Shown: positions 21,325-32,693, counted from the stretch's first letter. The stretch is DNA of 64,000 bases from Mesotaenium endlicherianum (GCA_009602735.1 WELA01009360.1:707002-771001), one strand, 5' to 3'. Made by a program: numbers and translations. The notes: a model not told the origin generated them from the sequence alone.

Positions 21325-24300
21325 TTATGGAGGGACTCCAGCGGCCCGAAGGTGGAACCGTGTCAACGCCCCTTTGGCATTGGTCAAGTGGTCCTTAAAC
21401 TCCCAAGTGTCCCCAGAGGCATCGTAACCCTTCCATCGAATGAGGTATTTCATGACATATTTAGACGATCGACGGACCGAGCGAGCGTCTAAAATCTCAT
21501 CGACCTCATATTCCTCAGGGTCGCCGTCCCGGACAGCGGGGACCGGTCCCGGTTGGACAGGGAACCGACCTGTGAACAGTGTATCACCTTTGATGTACGG
21601 TTCCAGGAAGGAGACATTAAAGACCGGGTGCCCCTTGTATTCAGCTGACATGTTCAGTTTGTAAGCATTCTGACCGACACGACGGACCACCGAATATGGA
21701 CCGACCCAGACAGGGCCAAGCTTTTTCTTGACCACACCAGGGAGGTACAGGTGCTGAGAATGCAGTTTGACTAAATCCCCCTTGGAAAATGTCAGTTCCC
21801 GACGGTGTTGATTAGCGTATTTTTGTTGGTTTTCTTGGGCCGTGTGCAAGTTTCGTTGGACTTCTGACAGGGTGTCAGCAAACTCCTGAGTTAACTGGAG
21901 GGAGACCGGGTTGTCAATCCCTTCAGGGTGAGTTAAAGATTCCCCTAGCACATCTAGAGGAGACTTAGGGACTCTACCCAGGCTGAGTTCAAAAGGAGTT
22001 TTGCCCGTTGACGCGTGCACCGCACTGTTGACCGCAAACTGAATTTGAGGCAACAGGTCATCCCAATTATCTTGTTTTTGGTTAATATATGCTCTCAGCA
22101 CCTCCTGCAGAACTCGGTTAGTTCTTTCAGTCTGCCCATCAGTCTGAGGGTGGTTTGCTGTGCTGAGCAGCTGTTTGACTCCCATTAACCCCATTAAAGC
22201 TCTCCAGAACTTAGAGGTGAATTTTGAGTCTCTGTCTGAGATGATATTAGAAGGGAGCCCATGTTGGCATACTACATGGTTGTAAAACTGTCTCGCTGTT
22301 TCGAGTGCAGTCACTTTGACAGTTGTGGGGATAAAAATGACCATTTTTGTCAGTTTATCCACGACTACCAGTATTGAATCATGCCCGTTGGCAGTTCTTG
22401 GTAGTGAGACCACCCAGTCCATGGATATAGTTTCCCAGCGTCCCGCTGGGATGGGTAGCGGTTGCAAGAGACCTCCGGGTGGTGTGTGCCGAGACTTATT
22501 TCTCTGACACTGGTCACAGGACTTGACATATTTCAAGACCTCCCGGGGTAACCCCTCCCAATGATAATGTTTTGCCAGTTTGCCAACAGTTTTGGCCTGC
22601 CCCAAATGTCCACCCAGGAGACTGTCATGAGCTTGACTCAGTAAGAGAGACCTTATTTCCAAATTATTAGGAATGACCAGCTTCAGCCTGCCTGAAGTGG
22701 TTTCAGTCACCCAGACCCCTCCCTTGAGCTTATACCCGAGTGCAGTAGCACGACACACACCAGTAGTGGGGCTGGGCTCAAATGTTGGGTCAGAAAGGTA
22801 GGCTTTCCTAAGTTGTTCAAGGAAGGACTTTTTCACCTTTAGTGAAGTGAGTGCACACAGGACTTTATCTACAGCATGCTGACTAAAGTTCCTTTCTTGC
22901 AAGTCAGGTCTTCTAGAGAGTGCATCAGCAGGATTCAACTTCCCTGGTTTGTAGTCGATCTGGACTTGGAACTGCTCCAGCATCTGGCTCCAGCGGTTCT
23001 CCCTCCTCGACAGCTTGGACTTCTTCTGAAAGTGGGTCAGAGCTAGATGATCTGTAATCACCTTAAAAGCTTTACCATGTAAGTATGCTCTCCACTGTTT
23101 GAGTACATGAATGATAGCTAGCAGCTCTTTATCATGCACTGAGTAATTAATCTCCGCTGGATTAAATTTCATAGACTCATACAACACAGGATGCCACTCC
23201 TGCCGTACCTTACCATCCTTTGTGGTTTTGTCAGCAGGCTGCAACAAAATAGCACCCATGGCAAAATCAGAGGCATCAGTAACCACCTGCACCGGTTTGC
23301 TGGGGTCATACACGGCTAGCACTGGGGCAGAACAAAGGGCATCTTTAAGGGTCTGGAAGGCAGCCTGCTGCTCTTCCCCCCACACATACCCGATGTCTTT
23401 CTTAGTAAGGTCAGTCAGTTTACTGGCCTTTGTGGAATAATTCTCAATAAATCTCCTATAGTAGTTAGCCAACCCGAGGAAGGATCTAACTTCAGAGACA
23501 GACTGTGGTACTGGCCAGTCCCTTATGGTCTGGACTTTCTTAGGATCCACACTGATGCCCTCTTTACTGACAACGTGGCCTAAGAATTCAATACTTTCCT
23601 TAAAGAAATCACACTTGCTCATTTTAGCATACAAGTGATTTTTCCGCAGAGTGTCCAGCACTTTCTTTAAGTGTTCAGTGTGCTGAGCTTCATCTTTAGA
23701 GAAAATTAAAATATCATCCAGGAAAACTTGCACAAACTTATCCAAATAAGGTCTGAAAATGTCATTCATAGCACCCATAAAGGTAGCAGGAGCATTAGTC
23801 AGTCCAAATGGCATCACGTTGAACTCATAGTGTCCATAACGTGTGCGGAAAGCAGTCTTGTGTTCATCCCCCTCAGCAATTCTGATTTGATGATAACCAC
23901 TCTTGAGATCTATCTTACTGAACACCTTAGCGCCAGACAGGGTATCAAGCAAGTCCTCGATTCTGGGTAAAGCATACTTGTTCTTTACTGTAATTCTGTT
24001 CAGGGCTCTGTAATCCACACACATCCGCATACTGCCATCCTTTTTCTTAACAAATAGGATAGGTGCGCCGTACGGTGATTTACTGGGAGAAATGTAACCA
24101 TTTTCCTCCAGCTCTGCAATCTGTGTTTTCAACTCCTCGCTCTCCAAATAAGACAAGCCATAAGTGCGTTGCCAGGGTGGCTGGCTACCAGGTAATAGAT
24201 CAATCCTATGATCTACTTCCCTTTTAGGGGGTAGTCCTGGAGGCATGTTAAACACATCAGTGTACTGAGCAACAATTTTTGCAGCAGTAGGGTGCTCCGG

Positions 24301-25041
24301 AGGGCTTACCTTTTTCTCAACCACTTCTTCAGGTTGAGGAGGTACCTCTCTTAGCAGCAGACAGAACATTCTGTCTTCCTTCTGGTTCCAGCTTTTGACG
24401 AACTCCATTGCATTCAGCAACTTGCATCCTTCTGGAAGCCTCTTCTTTTCCTTCATTTGCCATCCACACAGGACAAGAGGAAGAGCACTGGTGGGTGCCA
24501 AGTCAGTCTGCCCATCACTGGCTCCTCTCACTTTAACTGTACCTCTGCTCCAACACACTTCAGCTTGATGTCTATTAAGCCAGGACCTGCCTAGCACGAG
24601 ATCATAAAAGCCAGTGTTGAGTACCTCAAATGTAAGCGTTTCAGTTAGAACTGCAATGCCAGAACCTAACTGGACCTCAATAGGCTTGGTTATAACTCCT
24701 CCCGGGATACTTGAGGCATCTCCAAGGAATATTTTTCTATTCCCTTGGGTGACAGTAGGCAGCCTTAGCCGCTTAACTAAGTTCTTGTGGATAAAAGTAT
24801 GTGACGCCCCTCCGTCAACAAATGCCCTCACCTTCCTACCTGCAATCATGCAATGCAGTAGGATAGGGGGGACTGTCTTTTCCTGACTTTCGCATTGTTC
24901 TCCGGACTTAGCAATGAAATGTTGGACATCAGGTGGAACAAGAGCATCCAGAGTGTGCACTCTCTGGACGTCTATATTGCTGATGGTCTCCTTTATCTGG
25001 TTTTCAGGCATGCATAGTGAATCCAGTTCAGCAGGACCCAT
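21325..25041 (-). CDS. pol: Chromo-A Pol polyprotein (protease, RT, RNase H, integrase, chromodomain)
   Basis: 1238 residues, uninterrupted. Order: retropepsin with [10 protein letters not shown] (about residue 75; the usual DSGA/DTGA reads DGGA, Asp kept). RT follows (about 300-480) with [13 protein letters not shown] as the catalytic box, then RNase H with [15 protein letters not shown]. The integrase has an HHCC finger ([11 protein letters not shown] ... CDQCQRNK) and a DDE core: Asp in [10 protein letters not shown], Asp in [14 protein letters not shown], Glu in [15 protein letters not shown] chromodomain ends the protein ([23 protein letters not shown] onward, with YLIRWKGYD and TWEF). 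Function by family: copies element RNA into DNA and inserts it, with the chromodomain steering toward modified histones. It reads on from gag in the same frame after one stop, so suppression or separate initiation is needed. Confidence 0.96.
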   Translation of the reverse strand: MGPAELDSLCMPENQIKETISNIDVQRVHTLDALVPPDVQHFIAKSGEQCESQEKTVPPILLHCMIAGRKVRAFVDGGASHTFIHKNLVKRLRLPTVTQGNRKIFLGDASSIPGGVITKPIEVQLGSGIAVLTETLTFEVLNTGFYDLVLGRSWLNRHQAEVCWSRGTVKVRGASDGQTDLAPTSALPLVLCGWQMKEKKRLPEGCKLLNAMEFVKSWNQKEDRMFCLLLREVPPQPEEVVEKKVSPPEHPTAAKIVAQYTDVFNMPPGLPPKREVDHRIDLLPGSQPPWQRTYGLSYLESEELKTQIAELEENGYISPSKSPYGAPILFVKKKDGSMRMCVDYRALNRITVKNKYALPRIEDLLDTLSGAKVFSKIDLKSGYHQIRIAEGDEHKTAFRTRYGHYEFNVMPFGLTNAPATFMGAMNDIFRPYLDKFVQVFLDDILIFSKDEAQHTEHLKKVLDTLRKNHLYAKMSKCDFFKESIEFLGHVVSKEGISVDPKKVQTIRDWPVPQSVSEVRSFLGLANYYRRFIENYSTKASKLTDLTKKDIGYVWGEEQQAAFQTLKDALCSAPVLAVYDPSKPVQVVTDASDFAMGAILLQPADKTTKDGKVRQEWHPVLYESMKFNPAEINYSVHDKELLAIIHVLKQWRAYLHGKAFKVITDHLALTHFQKKSKLSRRENRWSQMLEQFQVQIDYKPGKLNPADALSRRPDLQERNFSQHAVDKVLCALTSLKVKKSFLEQLRKAYLSDPTFEPSPTTGVCRATALGYKLKGGVWVTETTSGRLKLVIPNNLEIRSLLLSQAHDSLLGGHLGQAKTVGKLAKHYHWEGLPREVLKYVKSCDQCQRNKSRHTPPGGLLQPLPIPAGRWETISMDWVVSLPRTANGHDSILVVVDKLTKMVIFIPTTVKVTALETARQFYNHVVCQHGLPSNIISDRDSKFTSKFWRALMGLMGVKQLLSTANHPQTDGQTERTNRVLQEVLRAYINQKQDNWDDLLPQIQFAVNSAVHASTGKTPFELSLGRVPKSPLDVLGESLTHPEGIDNPVSLQLTQEFADTLSEVQRNLHTAQENQQKYANQHRRELTFSKGDLVKLHSQHLYLPGVVKKKLGPVWVGPYSVVRRVGQNAYKLNMSAEYKGHPVFNVSFLEPYIKGDTLFTGRFPVQPGPVPAVRDGDPEEYEVDEILDARSVRRSSKYVMKYLIRWKGYDASGDTWEFKDHLTNAKGALTRFHLRAAGVPP

Positions 25042-25065
25042 AATACCAGCTACGAGGGCAGCTAG

Positions 25066-26547
25066 TTACGACTCACTGTTGCTGTCTTTTAAAGGCTGGT
25101 TTTTTCTCTCGACCTTGGGCAGGTGCTTGACTGGACACTGTTCTCTGTAGTGGCCTTTCTGCTGACAATGGTAGCAAGTGGATTTTGCTGAGGCTGGTCT
25201 CGGCTTAGTCCTACCACCACCCCTTCCATAGCCACCTCGAGAGGAACAACCTCTACCTCTAGACTGAATAGCATTGTACTCATACTCATATTCATCACCC
25301 TGATCATCCTCAGCCTGGTCTCCTTCAATTGCATTGTAGGAACCGTGGGGCTTTTTGACAACCTTAGACACCAAAGCATTACTCTGGCGCTTGTGATTGA
25401 ACTGCTCCTGATCCCAGGCATCAGCATCCTGGATCAAGTCAGCCAGTTTCTCATACTTTTTCTCTGCAAAATGACCAGAGACCTCGGATTTCAAGCCATA
25501 CCTGAAGTATGCTATCCTATACCGTTCTGGCAAATCAGGCTGCTTCATCATGTTCTCTTGGAACTTTTGAGCAAACTCAGCAACTGAAGTGGTCTGCTTC
25601 AGTGTCAGGGAGATCATCGCATAGATAGCTTTCTCCTGCTGGTTGATGACATCAAACTTCTCATGCAACTTCTCGACAAACTCTACCCACGTAGGGTCAC
25701 CGAGTTGCCGAGCCTTACGCTCTTCCTTCCAGTAAAGCCACCAGTCTGCGGCACTGCCTTTCAGTAGCGCACCGGTGTGCCTGACCTTCTCGTAATCTTG
25801 CAGTTCTGGGTAGTTCTCCAGCCACTGCTCAACATCCGCGAGAAACTTGATCAGGTAATATTTTCTGTTTCCCTCAGGATCATAGTCCTGGGGAGGTTTC
25901 GGCTTGGGCTTACTAGGCCCTCGGCCACCACCACTAGTGGTGTGAGACCCCAGTTGGTCTCTGTCCCGGAGTAGGGACATTATGATTCTTTTGTCCTCCT
26001 GCTGGGACTGATACATGGTCGCCATTTGCGACTGCATCTGAACGAACAATGCTCCCAAGTCTACATTTTGGGGTGGTAGATTAGCAAATGCAGCAGCAGC
26101 ATTGGCATCTACTCGCTGAGTAGTGTCCTCAACAATCCCTCTTGCTCCTGCAGCAGCAATTCCTGCCGCATTCAGCCGGTCACGTATTTGACCTAGGGGT
26201 ACATTGAGTTGTACGGCAGGAGGTGGGTTCAGAACATTGGCCCTTGATGCCATAAGTTCTTCAACAGTGCGCTCGTCAGCTGGCTGTCCTTCCCTCCTTT
26301 GTATATCTTCAGCGGCCTTTGCTACTTGTTCAGCTTCTAGTCTGGCTATCTCCTCCTCAGCTTGCTGAGCTGCGACTGAGGCAATAGCAGCTGCCTCATC
26401 TGCAGCCTCCCTAGCTGCAGTATCCGCTACTGCTTCCGAATAGGTACGGTTTCCCGCTACATGGCTTTCCGCCTGGTTTTCGACATTCTCGTTATCCTGG
26501 TTCTCCATGTCTCGGGAGTTGCTAGTTTGAGACCTTGTCCTTACCAT
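25066..26547 (-). CDS. gag: Chromo-A Gag
   Basis: 493 residues. It starts at an ATG 22 bp past the primer site. A long Ala/Glu/Gln helical N-terminal region (about 1-170) precedes a retrotransposon-gag capsid domain (about 210-330, with WLENYPELQDYEKVRHTG and AADWWLYWKEER). Then come an Arg/Gly-rich stretch and one CCHC knuckle, CYHCQQKGHYREQC, near residue 463. It ends at UAA (25068-25066), followed by CUAGCU in the pol frame. Role by family: particle assembly and RNA packaging. Confidence 0.93.
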   Translation of the reverse strand: MVRTRSQTSNSRDMENQDNENVENQAESHVAGNRTYSEAVADTAAREAADEAAAIASVAAQQAEEEIARLEAEQVAKAAEDIQRREGQPADERTVEELMASRANVLNPPPAVQLNVPLGQIRDRLNAAGIAAAGARGIVEDTTQRVDANAAAAFANLPPQNVDLGALFVQMQSQMATMYQSQQEDKRIIMSLLRDRDQLGSHTTSGGGRGPSKPKPKPPQDYDPEGNRKYYLIKFLADVEQWLENYPELQDYEKVRHTGALLKGSAADWWLYWKEERKARQLGDPTWVEFVEKLHEKFDVINQQEKAIYAMISLTLKQTTSVAEFAQKFQENMMKQPDLPERYRIAYFRYGLKSEVSGHFAEKKYEKLADLIQDADAWDQEQFNHKRQSNALVSKVVKKPHGSYNAIEGDQAEDDQGDEYEYEYNAIQSRGRGCSSRGGYGRGGGRTKPRPASAKSTCYHCQQKGHYREQCPVKHLPKVERKNQPLKDSNSES

Positions 26548-26568
26548 ACAAAGAAGACTGTGATAACT

Positions 26569-26580
26569 GCTCCGATACCA
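26569..26580 (-). promoter_or_regulatory. Chromo-A primer binding site
   Basis: TGGTATCGGAGC on the minus strand, one base from the 5' LTR. It matches the plant initiator tRNA-Met primer site TGGTATCAGAGC with one change. The same variant is used by Chromo-B and Gypsy-C. Confidence 0.85.
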
Positions 26581-26581
26581 C

Positions 26582-27301
26582 TGAAATGAATCGACTTACC
26601 AAATAGGCGATTAACAATTAATAAAGATCTTTATATCAGCAAGTAATCTTTATGGTATTTTCCGTTAACTGGTTAAACGGCAAAGGACAACACACTAGCA
26701 GTGAATAATACTCGTAAGTCAAATGCGAGTAAACTAGCATCAATAATGCAAATCAGTAAACTCATACATAAGCAAGGTTAGAAGACAGTGCGTATCAATG
26801 GCTTCTCGCCTTGGATTCAGATCTCTCTCAGTAAGCTGTACAAGAGAGTTGGCCTCGTTTCCGAATGCCGAACTCGAGAGCAATGCCTAGCATATGTACA
26901 TGGAATGAGTTTACTGTTCAACGGTCAGTGCGATGGCACCGCCTACCCGGGAGTTAACCACGTTGGTAGGACCTCGGTTAACCAAATCCACCGCCATCTC
27001 CCATCATCCCGAATAGCCATCCATCATAGGGATGTCATCTGGCCATTCATCTAGCATATCGCACTTAGATGCATATCAAGGCAGGTCGCTGCTACCGAGT
27101 ACGGAAGTCAGCTGGCTGTGAAAGAATGGGTCAGCGAGCTGACTTATATGGACTTCAGCCTGCTGCTTCCGGCTGAGTCATTAAACTGATAATTATGTAA
27201 AGTCCAGCAGACTGACTATTAACTAAAGTTCAGTAGGCTGAACGTAATTAACTATTATATTTAAATGAATATTATATCCACTAATATACTGATTCATTAC
27301 A
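26582..27301 (-). repeat. Chromo-A 5' LTR
   Basis: 720 bp, in element orientation TGTAATG ... TTTCA. Flanked on the outside by the CAGGG duplication. It should hold the promoter. Confidence 0.95.
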
Positions 27302-27306
27302 CAGGG

Positions 27307-28373
27307 GTCCAGTGGAGTCTGCCGGTGCGGGTGCAGGTACCTTGCTCATCGTTCCTGAGGATGTGCCGGTGGCACAGCTCCAAGCTCAGCAGGTGTGTGA
27401 CCATCTACGCGCCGCTGCAACGTCTGTGGAGCGCGACTTGTTGCTGCCGCCGTCCTACGCTCCAGTGGTGGCTGACTTACCTCGTCGTTCAACTCCTCTA
27501 GAGTCGTTTGTTGCCTCCCGCAGTGACAATCCAGGCATACCAGATGCTCTTGCTGCCCTCTTTGCATGAGCCGCCGAGGTGTCCCTCTCGGACCCAGCAG
27601 TCACAGCGCCCACAGAGTTCGCTGATCATATCTGTCAGGTGGTGTCTACTCTGCCTGTGCTCGCTGATCCTACCTGTCAAGTGGTGTCCATCCTGCCTGA
27701 TGCCCCAGTTTCCCCTCCGGCCGAGGCTAACGCGCTCGTGCCCTACATTGTGACCTCCTGTATTGGCCACGTTACGTACGCCCGCCTGGTTGCGACCGAG
27801 TCGTCCTCAGCGTCGCTTTTACGCGAGGTACCCCTTGCCGCTTCGTGTCGTTCTTTCCCCGTGCAGGTGCGCGTGCCTTTGTTGCCCACCCCACGTCCTG
27901 CTCCGTGTGTACCCTCTCTCATTCCACCTCCTAGTTCTCAACTCCGTGATGTTGCACTCCTACCTGGTTCTTTAAGTACCACCTCTCTGGCAGCTTTGTC
28001 GCAGGCCCAGGCGGCCATCACGCGCGAGTTGCTATAACGCTGTACCTCGGGGCGCTCCTCGTTCCCACCAGCTTTCGTACCCGACGTCCCCGTCTCGCCA
28101 TCTGTGGACAGCTGTGCCGATCCGCGATCGTCATTGCCCATAACTTCCCCTACGCCTTCCCAACCGGTCTCGCCCGTCGCAGTCTGCGCTGCAGCAGCTC
28201 CAATTCCAGCTCCAGCTCCACCTGAAACACGTGTTCCCATCGCCTTCTCTAGCACCCGCGTCACCGTCCTCCTCTTCCAATGAGTTTTCCTCTAGCGCCC
28301 CTCCTTTCCTACCCCCTTCAGGTACCGCTATTTCCCTTCCTAGGTACGTGCTGTCCCCTTCCTTCCTCACCCT
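27307..28373 (+). pseudogene. SDR-2 gag-to-protease linker (continuation after Chromo-A)
   Basis: The frame left at 18548 continues here as codons in phase with 27309, open to a TGA at 27567, then to 28037, then on with further stops toward the protease. The content is Pro/Ser/Ala/Val-rich without a recognised domain. It begins right after the second CAGGG. Confidence 0.65.
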
Positions 28374-28870
28374 TTGGAGCGCCAGCGTGCTTTGCCACGG
28401 AATGTCACGGTCGATAACCGGCATGCCTTTTCTCTGATTGATGGGCTTGCTCCACGGGTGGTAATCCTGGACACGGGTGCCCAAACTGTTCTTCTGGGGG
28501 CTGTGATGTGTCAAAAGCTGCACATAACCTCCGCAGACCTTCAACCCTGCCCTAACCCAGTTTCCACCACCATGTCCGCCTTACACACTAAGGCTTACCA
28601 AACCCGACGACGCATTCCCATCACTCTTAAAGCTCATACCCCAGCCGCAGTCACATTATACGCACAGTGCATGATTATTGAGTTTACGTCCTATGATGTC
28701 CTTCTAGGCCAGGAGTTTAACCTAATAGTAGGTCTCGCCGTGGACAACTGGCAGGGTATAGCTACCTACCGTGTCGATTTCGAGTCCTCCGATCACCATT
28801 TAGATTACTTGCCTCTCATCCTCACGCACTCCCCTTCCTCGCCTGTTCATGTCGCGTCCGTTTTTGCAGT
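28374..28870 (+). pseudogene. SDR-2 retropepsin domain
   Basis: An intact aspartic protease core: VVILDTGAQTVLLG (active-site DTGA, about 28467), then YDVLLGQEFNLIVG and AVDNWQGIATYR. It lies in the same open frame as the methyltransferase that follows (frame open 28374-29297), separated from it by a Pro/Ser-rich linker (about 28870-29140). Family role: gag-pol processing. The neighbouring SDR-1 protein is its closest relative in the window. Confidence 0.8.
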
Positions 28871-29384
28871 CACACTAGACGATGTTAGTCCCGCAGACTT
28901 GCTCGATCCTGCTTACCTGGTCCTGCACGACCTCGACCAGCCGTCACCCCTTTCCCCGTCTGTCTCTCTCCCATCGTCCTCTGCAATTTCACCTGCTACC
29001 GCTCAGCAAATTCATCGAGCTCTCCAGTTTGAGCTGCCGCCTGCAGCGCTTATTCCCCCTTCCATTCTAGTTTCTCCGCCTGCCGCTCCCCAGTCTTCCT
29101 CGCTCCCCGTCATTAACACTGCTCCTGTTCCCTGGCTGCCTCCTAGCGGAGGCCTTACCGTTCTCGGCCTCTTTGCAGGGTTCTCCTCGACCGTCGCCGG
29201 TCTCGTACTTAGCGGTCAGCGTATTGCACATTATTACTATTGCGATATAGACCCGACCGCACGTCTTGCTAGTTTCACCCACCTTACCATTCTCCCCTAG
29301 GTCTTTTCCCACCTACTTCCTCTCTCAGCCTTCCACACAGCCTACTCGGCCCTTCCCCAGGACATCCGCCTCATTCAACCAGCA

Positions 29385-30691
29385 TGAAAGGGGCAGAGTG
29401 CCCTAGTGGAAGCGTAGTAACTCACGAGGAAAGGAACCAGTCGCAATCATACTAAAGAGTGCAGCGGCATATCACTAAGAAAGCTTAGGAAAATTACTCA
29501 ACATCTTAAGTAGCGAGAAACTGCTTACAAATGATGTAGGATGGAAGGCCTTGTCATTACAAACCCGTAAAAAGACATTTATCGACATTACTAGAATATT
29601 CTATATTAGGCGCGCTAGGCTAAATCGAAACTTCTAGGTAAATTGACCTAGTCGGCACTTCGCGTCAGCCGAACTTACGTGAAGGTTCGAGATCACTGTG
29701 ACGGGCCAGATTGCTCGACGCTGTCGATCAATCCAACGGTCGCGCTCACCGCAAATTAAGGACAGTCGTCAGCCGACCTCAAAACTAATTAAACTTCAGA
29801 AATCCGTAACTCTCTTGATGTAAGGTCATAGGTTTATGAAGTGCATTTTTGAGTTTCAAAATTGTGTGTTTTGTTTGTGTAATAGTATAGAGTGCATTTT
29901 TTTGATCATTTTGATATAAAGTTCATCAAATTTGGTCAAGTATTGAGAGAGTTATGGATTTCCAAAGGTTAATTAGTTTTGAGGTCGGTTGACGACTGTC
30001 CTTGATTTGCGGTGAGCGCGACCGTCGGATTGACCGACAGCGTCGAGCAATCTGACCCGTTAGAATGAACTCGAACCTTCACGTAAGTTCGGCTGACGCG
30101 GAGTGCCGACTAGGTCGATTTACCTAGGAGTTTCGGTTTAGCCTAGCGCGTCTAAGATGGAATATTCTAGTAATGTCGATGCATGTATGTGGACGTCAAT
30201 TCGGCCCGACAAGTCAGATTAGACTGATCTGGCTTACTCACGAAGATTCTGGAAGGGACGATTTGACGAACACTTAGGAAAATCCGTAGCTTCCTCCTAG
30301 AGAGGAGCATTTAGGCAGAAAATTATAAGTAGGCATAACTTCTTTGTTTCTTATCAGTTTTCACTTCTGTAAATTTCTACGGGTTTGTAATGACAAGACC
30401 TTTCATCCTCCACCATTTGTGAGCAGTTTCTTGCCACTCAAAATGTCAAGTAATTTTTCTAAGCTTTTTTAACAATATGCCGCTGCACTCTTTAGTATGA
30501 TTGCAACTAGTTCCTTTCCTCGTGAGTCACTACGCTTCCACTAGGGCACTCTGCCCCTTTCACTTATTACTTAACTAAATTTGATGAACTTTATATCAAA
30601 ATGACCACAAAAATGCACTCTATACTTCTATACCATCAAAACATACTTTCATGATAATCAAAAATGCACTTTATGAACCTATTACCTTACA
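29385..30691 (-). mobile_element. Solo LTR of the Chromo-B family inside the DNMT, itself interrupted
   Basis: Reverse-orientation LTR: 29385-29818 holds its 3' part (TTTCA end) and 30568-30691 its 5' part (TGTAAGG start). Perfect target duplication CAGCA at 29380-29384 and 30692-30696. The gap is filled by a forward LTR of the same family. Divergence from Chromo-B LTRs suggests an older insertion. Confidence 0.9.
29819..30562 (+). mobile_element. Second Chromo-B solo LTR, nested in the first
   Basis: 744 bp, TGTAAGG ... CCCTTTCA, the same length as the Chromo-B 3' LTR. Flanks CTTGA and CTTAT look like a mutated 5-bp duplication. With the outer LTR it forms a large inverted repeat. Confidence 0.88.
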
Positions 30692-31589
30692 CAGCACACC
30701 TACGAGCCCTGGATCCAATGCATTTGATTGTGGAGGGTTGGGAGTGTCAAGGCCATTCTTGTGCTGGGCTGGGTAAAGGTTTGCATATTCCCCGTTCACA
30801 CCTCTTCTTTGAACTCATCCGCATCATTCCTCTCTTGCAAACGTCCCTAACCCATCCTCCAGCCTATCTGCTAGAGAACGTTAATTCTGCCGACGATGTT
30901 CGTGCTCACGTCCGGTCTGATTTCGACACCATTACTTCCATTCTTGGTGAGGAGGTCACTCTTAACGCTGTTGCAGTCTACGCCCACCGATCCCAGGTCT
31001 TCTGGCAAAACTTCGTCTCCCCCCTCACTTTCCGCCCCTTACTCAGTCACTTGTACGCACACTCTCCTCGTCACATAGTTTCTGCCATTCTTGCACCCCA
31101 CCGCTGTCCCATGGAGGTCCACCGTCCCGACCACCCTTCCTTCTGCCAAGTTAACCAGCTAGGGCTCCCGCGTGCTGCCTTTCCCACCCTTGTCAGCCAT
31201 CCTGGATCCTACGCATTTCGCCACTTCGGGCCCGGGATGTTATTTGACTCCCTCACTCACACCTTCGTCGAACCCACTGCATCTGAGCGTGAACTTATCC
31301 TGGGTTTTATTCCCCAAGTCACCGCGGTCCCCATCCTCTCTAACACCAACCGTTGCCAGTTCCTGGGGCGAGTTATGGACGTGCATGTCCTTACTTGGCT
31401 TTTCTCTGTCCTGCCTACCCTCAACACTCGCATTCCTGATCCTTACCTCCACATCCCAGCTTATAACCTCCACTCTTTTGGCTGGGGGGGTGGGCTGCTG
31501 ACTTTTTGACTTCAGATCCTTCGCACGCTAGCCTTGCCTAGCAATTACAGACCTCTGCACCTTTACCTAACCCAACCACGAACTGGGAT

Positions 31590-32335
31590 TTGGGGGAACA
31601 CTTGACTGAGTGTGCGGTGCGGAAGTTTACTCACATGCTTGCTCAGAATGAAGATTGTTTTGCAAGATCAATCATGGATTTAGGTCGTTGCACAGTGTCA
31701 CAGTTTACCATTGACCTTACCACCACCGCACCCGTCTTTAAGCGGGATTGCCGTCACAGTAAAGTAGAGACAGACATTGTAGTAGAGAAGGTGGGGGAGT
31801 TGGTCGCAGCGGACATGATTGAGGAGTCCATGCCAGTCTTTGCCGCGCCTACAGTCATGCCGGCTAAAAAGGATGCTAATGGGAACTATACAGAAAAGCG
31901 TATGCGTGGGGATTACCGCGAGCTTAAAACAGTCTCTAAATTAAATCGTTATCCTATGCCATATCCCGAGGACATCTTTGATGTGCTGGAGGAAGCTAGT
32001 GTGTTTAGCGTGTTTGACCTGCGTCGCAGTTTTAACCAGATTCTCATCGACCCCAAGGATAGACACAAGACTGCCTTCTGGGCCCCAGGCGTCAATTGCA
32101 CCAATGGAAGCTTATGCCCTTTGGGTTAAAGAACGCGCCCGCTCGTTTTCAACGAATCATGGACCGTGTGCTTAGTGGACTCTCTTTTGCACGTTGATAT
32201 ATCGATGACGTCCTCATTTTCGGTCGCATCCTAAACGAACACTTAGCTCACGTAGAGGTAGTCTTGCAGCGTTTGAAGGCTGCCGGGCTTAAGTGTCACC
32301 CTAGTAGTGTAAGATTGCTACTCTGTCAATTCCCT
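31590..32335 (+). pseudogene. SDR-2 reverse transcriptase, frameshifted
   Basis: Ty3/gypsy RT. The frame of 31590 to about 32090 contains VGELVAADMIEESMPVFAAP, MRGDYRELKTVSKLNRYPMP and SVFDLRRSFNQI. A frameshift near 32090 moves to a frame with MPFGLKNAPARFQRIMDRVL and the catalytic YIDD at 32198-32209 (a TGA lies just before it), continuing to LQRLKAAGLKCHPS. It breaks off near 32335. Relative to the methyltransferase the RT is in a different frame (DNMT stop 31507, RT open from before 31590), which may be damage or an ancestral frameshift. Confidence 0.85.
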
Positions 32336-32600
32336 ACGAGGGTGAGTGTCTTGCTGCGGTGTGGGGTGTAGTCCATTTCAAGTCTTATTTGTACGGAGCT
32401 CATTTCACGCTCATCACTGACCCACCAGCCTTTGAAATGATTGATGTCTAATCAGAAACTCACGGAGAAACGCGCGCGCTGGGCACTCATACTTCAGGTA
32501 TATGATTTCACTATCGAACATAAGGTTGGGTTGTGTAATCAAAACGGCGATGGGTTAAGCCGTAACCCTGACCCCTTGGACATTGATCACACGGGCACTT
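32336..32600 (+). pseudogene. SDR-2 RNase H remnant
   Basis: GECLAAVWGVVHFKSYLYGAHF and LITDPPAFEMI, followed in another frame by EKRARWALILQVYDFTIEHK and GDGLSRNPDP, match the second half of a gypsy RNase H. The first half with its DAS motif is missing, so a deletion of a few hundred bases fused RT to it near 32335. Confidence 0.7.
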
Positions 32601-32693
32601 GATTCGCTTCTTCTGAGCAAGAACACATCTTACCAGCCTGGCACGCTGCATATTCTTTAGGCTTGACCTCCGCGTCCTCCTTTCCCTCTGTGT

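Larger units (their letters stand above)
18549..27301 (-). mobile_element. Chromo-A: full-length Ty3/gypsy chromovirus with a third ORF
   Basis: 8.75 kb on the minus strand, with target duplication CAGGG at 18544-18548 and 27302-27306. LTRs are at 26582-27301 (5') and 18549-19267 (3') and differ at roughly 3 percent of positions. The primer site TGGTATCGGAGC (minus, 26580-26569) is one base inside the 5' LTR and fits plant initiator tRNA-Met. Gag, pol and ORF3 are all uninterrupted. Gag and pol share one frame separated by a single UAA. Pol ends in a chromodomain, which defines the chromovirus branch. The LTR differences suggest it is not new, yet every ORF is open. Confidence 0.95.
29140..31509 (+). 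pseudogene. DNMT3-like C5 cytosine DNA methyltransferase inside SDR-2 Pol
   Basis: Catalytic-domain motifs appear in order. Motif I is VLGLFAGFSSTVAG (29160s), and motif II region is YYYCDIDPTARLAS. Motif IV is VEGWECQGHS with the catalytic Cys at 30745-30747, where the usual Pro-Cys reads Glu-Cys. HLFFELIR resembles the DNMT3 LFFEFYR block. Motif VI is LLENV (Glu at 30874). Motif VIII-like is YAHRSQVFWQNF (DNMT3: AHRARYFWGN). Motifs IX-X are ERELILGF and CQFLGRVMDVHVLTWLF (DNMT3: RQRLLGRSW...). Solo LTRs at 29385-30691 interrupt it. Joining 29384 to 30697, with one CAGCA removed, preserves the frame. One further stop is TAG at 29298. Known function: methylation of cytosine in DNA. Inference: the element could methylate its own cDNA. 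It sits between protease and RT. Confidence 0.85.
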
